From: Burkholderiaceae bacterium
Lineage (GTDB): Bacteria > Pseudomonadota > Gammaproteobacteria > Burkholderiales > Burkholderiaceae_B
Assembly: GCA_030728985.1 (NCBI GenBank)
Contig: JANQYI010000018.1
Span: 1 to 64,000, forward strand
Direction: 5' to 3'
DNA: 64,000 bases
This document shows, one piece after another, positions 61,501 through 64,000 of this stretch. The position numbers and the translations under genes were made by a program. Positions within the stretch are counted from its first letter, which is position 1, and each line of letters opens with the position of its first letter. A model generated the notes under the pieces. That model searched no databases, was not told the DNA's origin, and was given only the letters and a program-made list of their open reading frames with translations.

Positions 61501-62563
61501 TGCCGCAGGGCTCTCTGCACATTCACATGTGATTGGTGCACTCAACCCCGTGGATGAAATTGAAATTTTCCGAGACGGCAAAAAGATCTGGGGTAAGCCA
61601 CGCGCAGAGCTAGGGAAAATCTGGAGTGATGTCAGCTACCGGATTTCTAGCTTACGCGACAATCCCGCCTGCGCGCACGCTGAGTTTGAGGCGTGGTCCG
61701 ATACCACCGATCCGGGCATGACCCCGATTGTCGGGTTCGATCCTCAGGAAAATGTCGCGGCACCTTTTATCAACAAGGGCGCGCGGCCTCGCGTGGCGAT
61801 CTTGCGCGAGCAAGGCTGTAACAGCCAGGTTGAAATGGCCTGGGCGTTTGATCGTTCCGGGTTCGAAGCCTGGGATGTTCATATGACTGATTTGCAATCC
61901 GGTTCGGCTGACTTGTCAGGCTTTCAGGGCTTGGTCGCTGTGGGTGGGTTTAGTTATGGGGATGTGTTGGGCGCAGGCGAGGGCTGGGCACGGAGTATTT
62001 TGTTCAATTCAACGCTTTCTGATCAGTTTGCCCAGTATTTTGCTCGCCCAGATACGTTTGCCCTCGGCGTGTGTAACGGTTGTCAGATGATGGCGGCTCT
62101 TGCACCCATGATTCCTGGTGCACAAGACTGGCCACGTTTTACCCGTAACGTTTCCGAAAAATACGAGGCGCGTTTCTCGATGGTTGAGGTGCTTGAATCA
62201 CCTTCGCTCTTTTTCAAGGGTATGACAGGCGCACACGTTCCCGTTGCTGTTGCCCATGGCGAGGGTTTTGCTAATTTTGCTCGCCAAGGCGACGCCACCA
62301 AGGTCTTGAGTGCCCTCAGATATGTTGACCATCGCGGTCAGGCAACCGAAACCTATCCTCTCAATCCAAACGGAAGTCCCGGCGGTTTGACGGCCGTGAC
62401 GACTGCGGATGGACGGTTTACGGTGATGATGCCGCATCCGGAGCGGGTGACGCGAAACGTCATGATGTCTTGGGCGCCTGAAACATGGGGTCCCAAGGAT
62501 GCAAAGGGTGTCTACACGCCGTGGATGCGTTTCTTTCAAAACGCGCGTGTTCATTTAGGTTAA
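58529..62563 (+). CDS. purL: Phosphoribosylformylglycinamidine synthase
   Basis: 1344 aa; '[16 protein letters not shown]', '[23 protein letters not shown]', C-terminal amidotransferase '[10 protein letters not shown]'; GTG start. Confidence 0.98.
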   Translation: MSHILLIPGSSVLSSFRQERLLSKLRALGLPISGVKARYEHFVWCDQAPDLSTQARLTQLLDYGVPHDAPAKSDTAIVLRVIPRLGTISSWASKATDIAHNCGLSGVRRIERGIEYTLTPERGWLKNKSLDADMLAQAASCLHDRMTETVVDANFDPEVLFRSLPGKPMQTVAVMAQGKAALLDANTQLGLALSEDEIDYLTHSFTELGRDPTDVELMMFAQANSEHCRHKIFNAQWVIDGQPESKTLFGMIRETHAAQPLGTVVAYSDNAAIMEGGQAQRFQAAAGNEGQAAAYGTELKTVHTVMKVETHNHPTAIAPFEGASTGAGGEIRDEGATGRGSKPKAGLAGFTVSHLRFEDAPRSWESDHHGAPDRIASPLSIMIEGPLGAAAFNNEFGRPNLLGYFRSYEQTSGQTRWGYHKPIMIAGGLGSIDEGCTKKDRIAPGSLLIQLGGPGLRIGMGGSAASSMAVGTNTAALDFDSVQRGNPEIERRCQEVIDRCWQQGANNPIVAIHDVGAGGLSNAFPELVNDAGRGATFELNRVHLEESGMSPAEIWSNESQERYVLSVLPKDLPRFQRIAERERCPFAVIGVATEERQLKVVQGEGLPGLDALAPQNGLRPVDVPIDVILGKPPRMTREVIRTEPHTSALDLTVISLEDAATRVLQHPTVANKSFLITIGDRTVGGLSSRDQLVGPWQVAVADCAVTLSDHDGTRGEAMAMGERTPLATIDAAASGRMAVAEALTNLAAAGVARIEDIKLSANWMAACGAPGQDAALFDTVSAVSQLCQSVGLSIPVGKDSLSMQTSWTQEDAKRQVISPVSLIVTAFAPVQDVRQTLTPQLRTNVGPTVLILIDLGFGKKRMGGSILTQVINQVGEQTPDADDAERLRTFFVTIRALAESGVLLAYHDRSDGGLFATVCEMAFAGHTGVSLNLDMLTIDANAEDWDAYNIRAAQVEVQRKELTLKALFNEELGAVIQVPSAERDAVMQVLRAAGLSAHSHVIGALNPVDEIEIFRDGKKIWGKPRAELGKIWSDVSYRISSLRDNPACAHAEFEAWSDTTDPGMTPIVGFDPQENVAAPFINKGARPRVAILREQGCNSQVEMAWAFDRSGFEAWDVHMTDLQSGSADLSGFQGLVAVGGFSYGDVLGAGEGWARSILFNSTLSDQFAQYFARPDTFALGVCNGCQMMAALAPMIPGAQDWPRFTRNVSEKYEARFSMVEVLESPSLFFKGMTGAHVPVAVAHGEGFANFARQGDATKVLSALRYVDHRGQATETYPLNPNGSPGGLTAVTTADGRFTVMMPHPERVTRNVMMSWAPETWGPKDAKGVYTPWMRFFQNARVHLG

Positions 62564-62601
62564 TGCTCTATCCGTCTGACTTGATGTACTAGATCCTGTA
62601 A

Positions 62602-64000
<1,399 letters not shown>

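Overview
The window looks like a contiguous stretch of beta-proteobacterial (Burkholderiales, probably Alcaligenaceae-like) chromosome. It is densely coding. I recognise no rRNA, tRNA, CRISPR array, prophage or IS element. Core blocks: recA-recX, sucCD, hemCD-hemX-hemY, xth/alr/dadA, folD, aceE-aceF-lpdA, purL and the 5' part of guaB. More accessory blocks: a Na+/solute symporter (truncated at the left edge) with DUF4212 subunit and a TctDE-like two-component system; a compact operon of DadA-like oxidase, CDF transporter, LeuC/LeuD paralogs, CaiB/BaiF CoA-transferase and HMG-CoA-lyase-like protein; a Bug-type solute receptor; an RND efflux tripartite operon; a catabolic block (dehydrogenases, aldolase, acyl-CoA synthetase, thiolase, GSTs); and a copper block (CopA, CopZ, Lpd-like flavoprotein, SCO). 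I did not find a clear novel defence or mobile system. The best second-look signals are: (i) a cold-shock mRNA leader with a perfect 10-bp stem that would sequester the csp Shine-Dalgarno; (ii) an in-frame TGA at codon 12 of a TPR gene whose true start is fixed by an ATGA overlap; (iii) the leuCD/CoA-transferase/lyase operon, which lacks leuB and suggests a C5/C6 branched-acid catabolic route; (iv) two unusual repeat tracts at the start of the HMG-CoA-lyase-like gene; (v) an 11-bp-spaced direct repeat that is a plausible response-regulator operator. All homology calls come from reading the translations; no database search was run.
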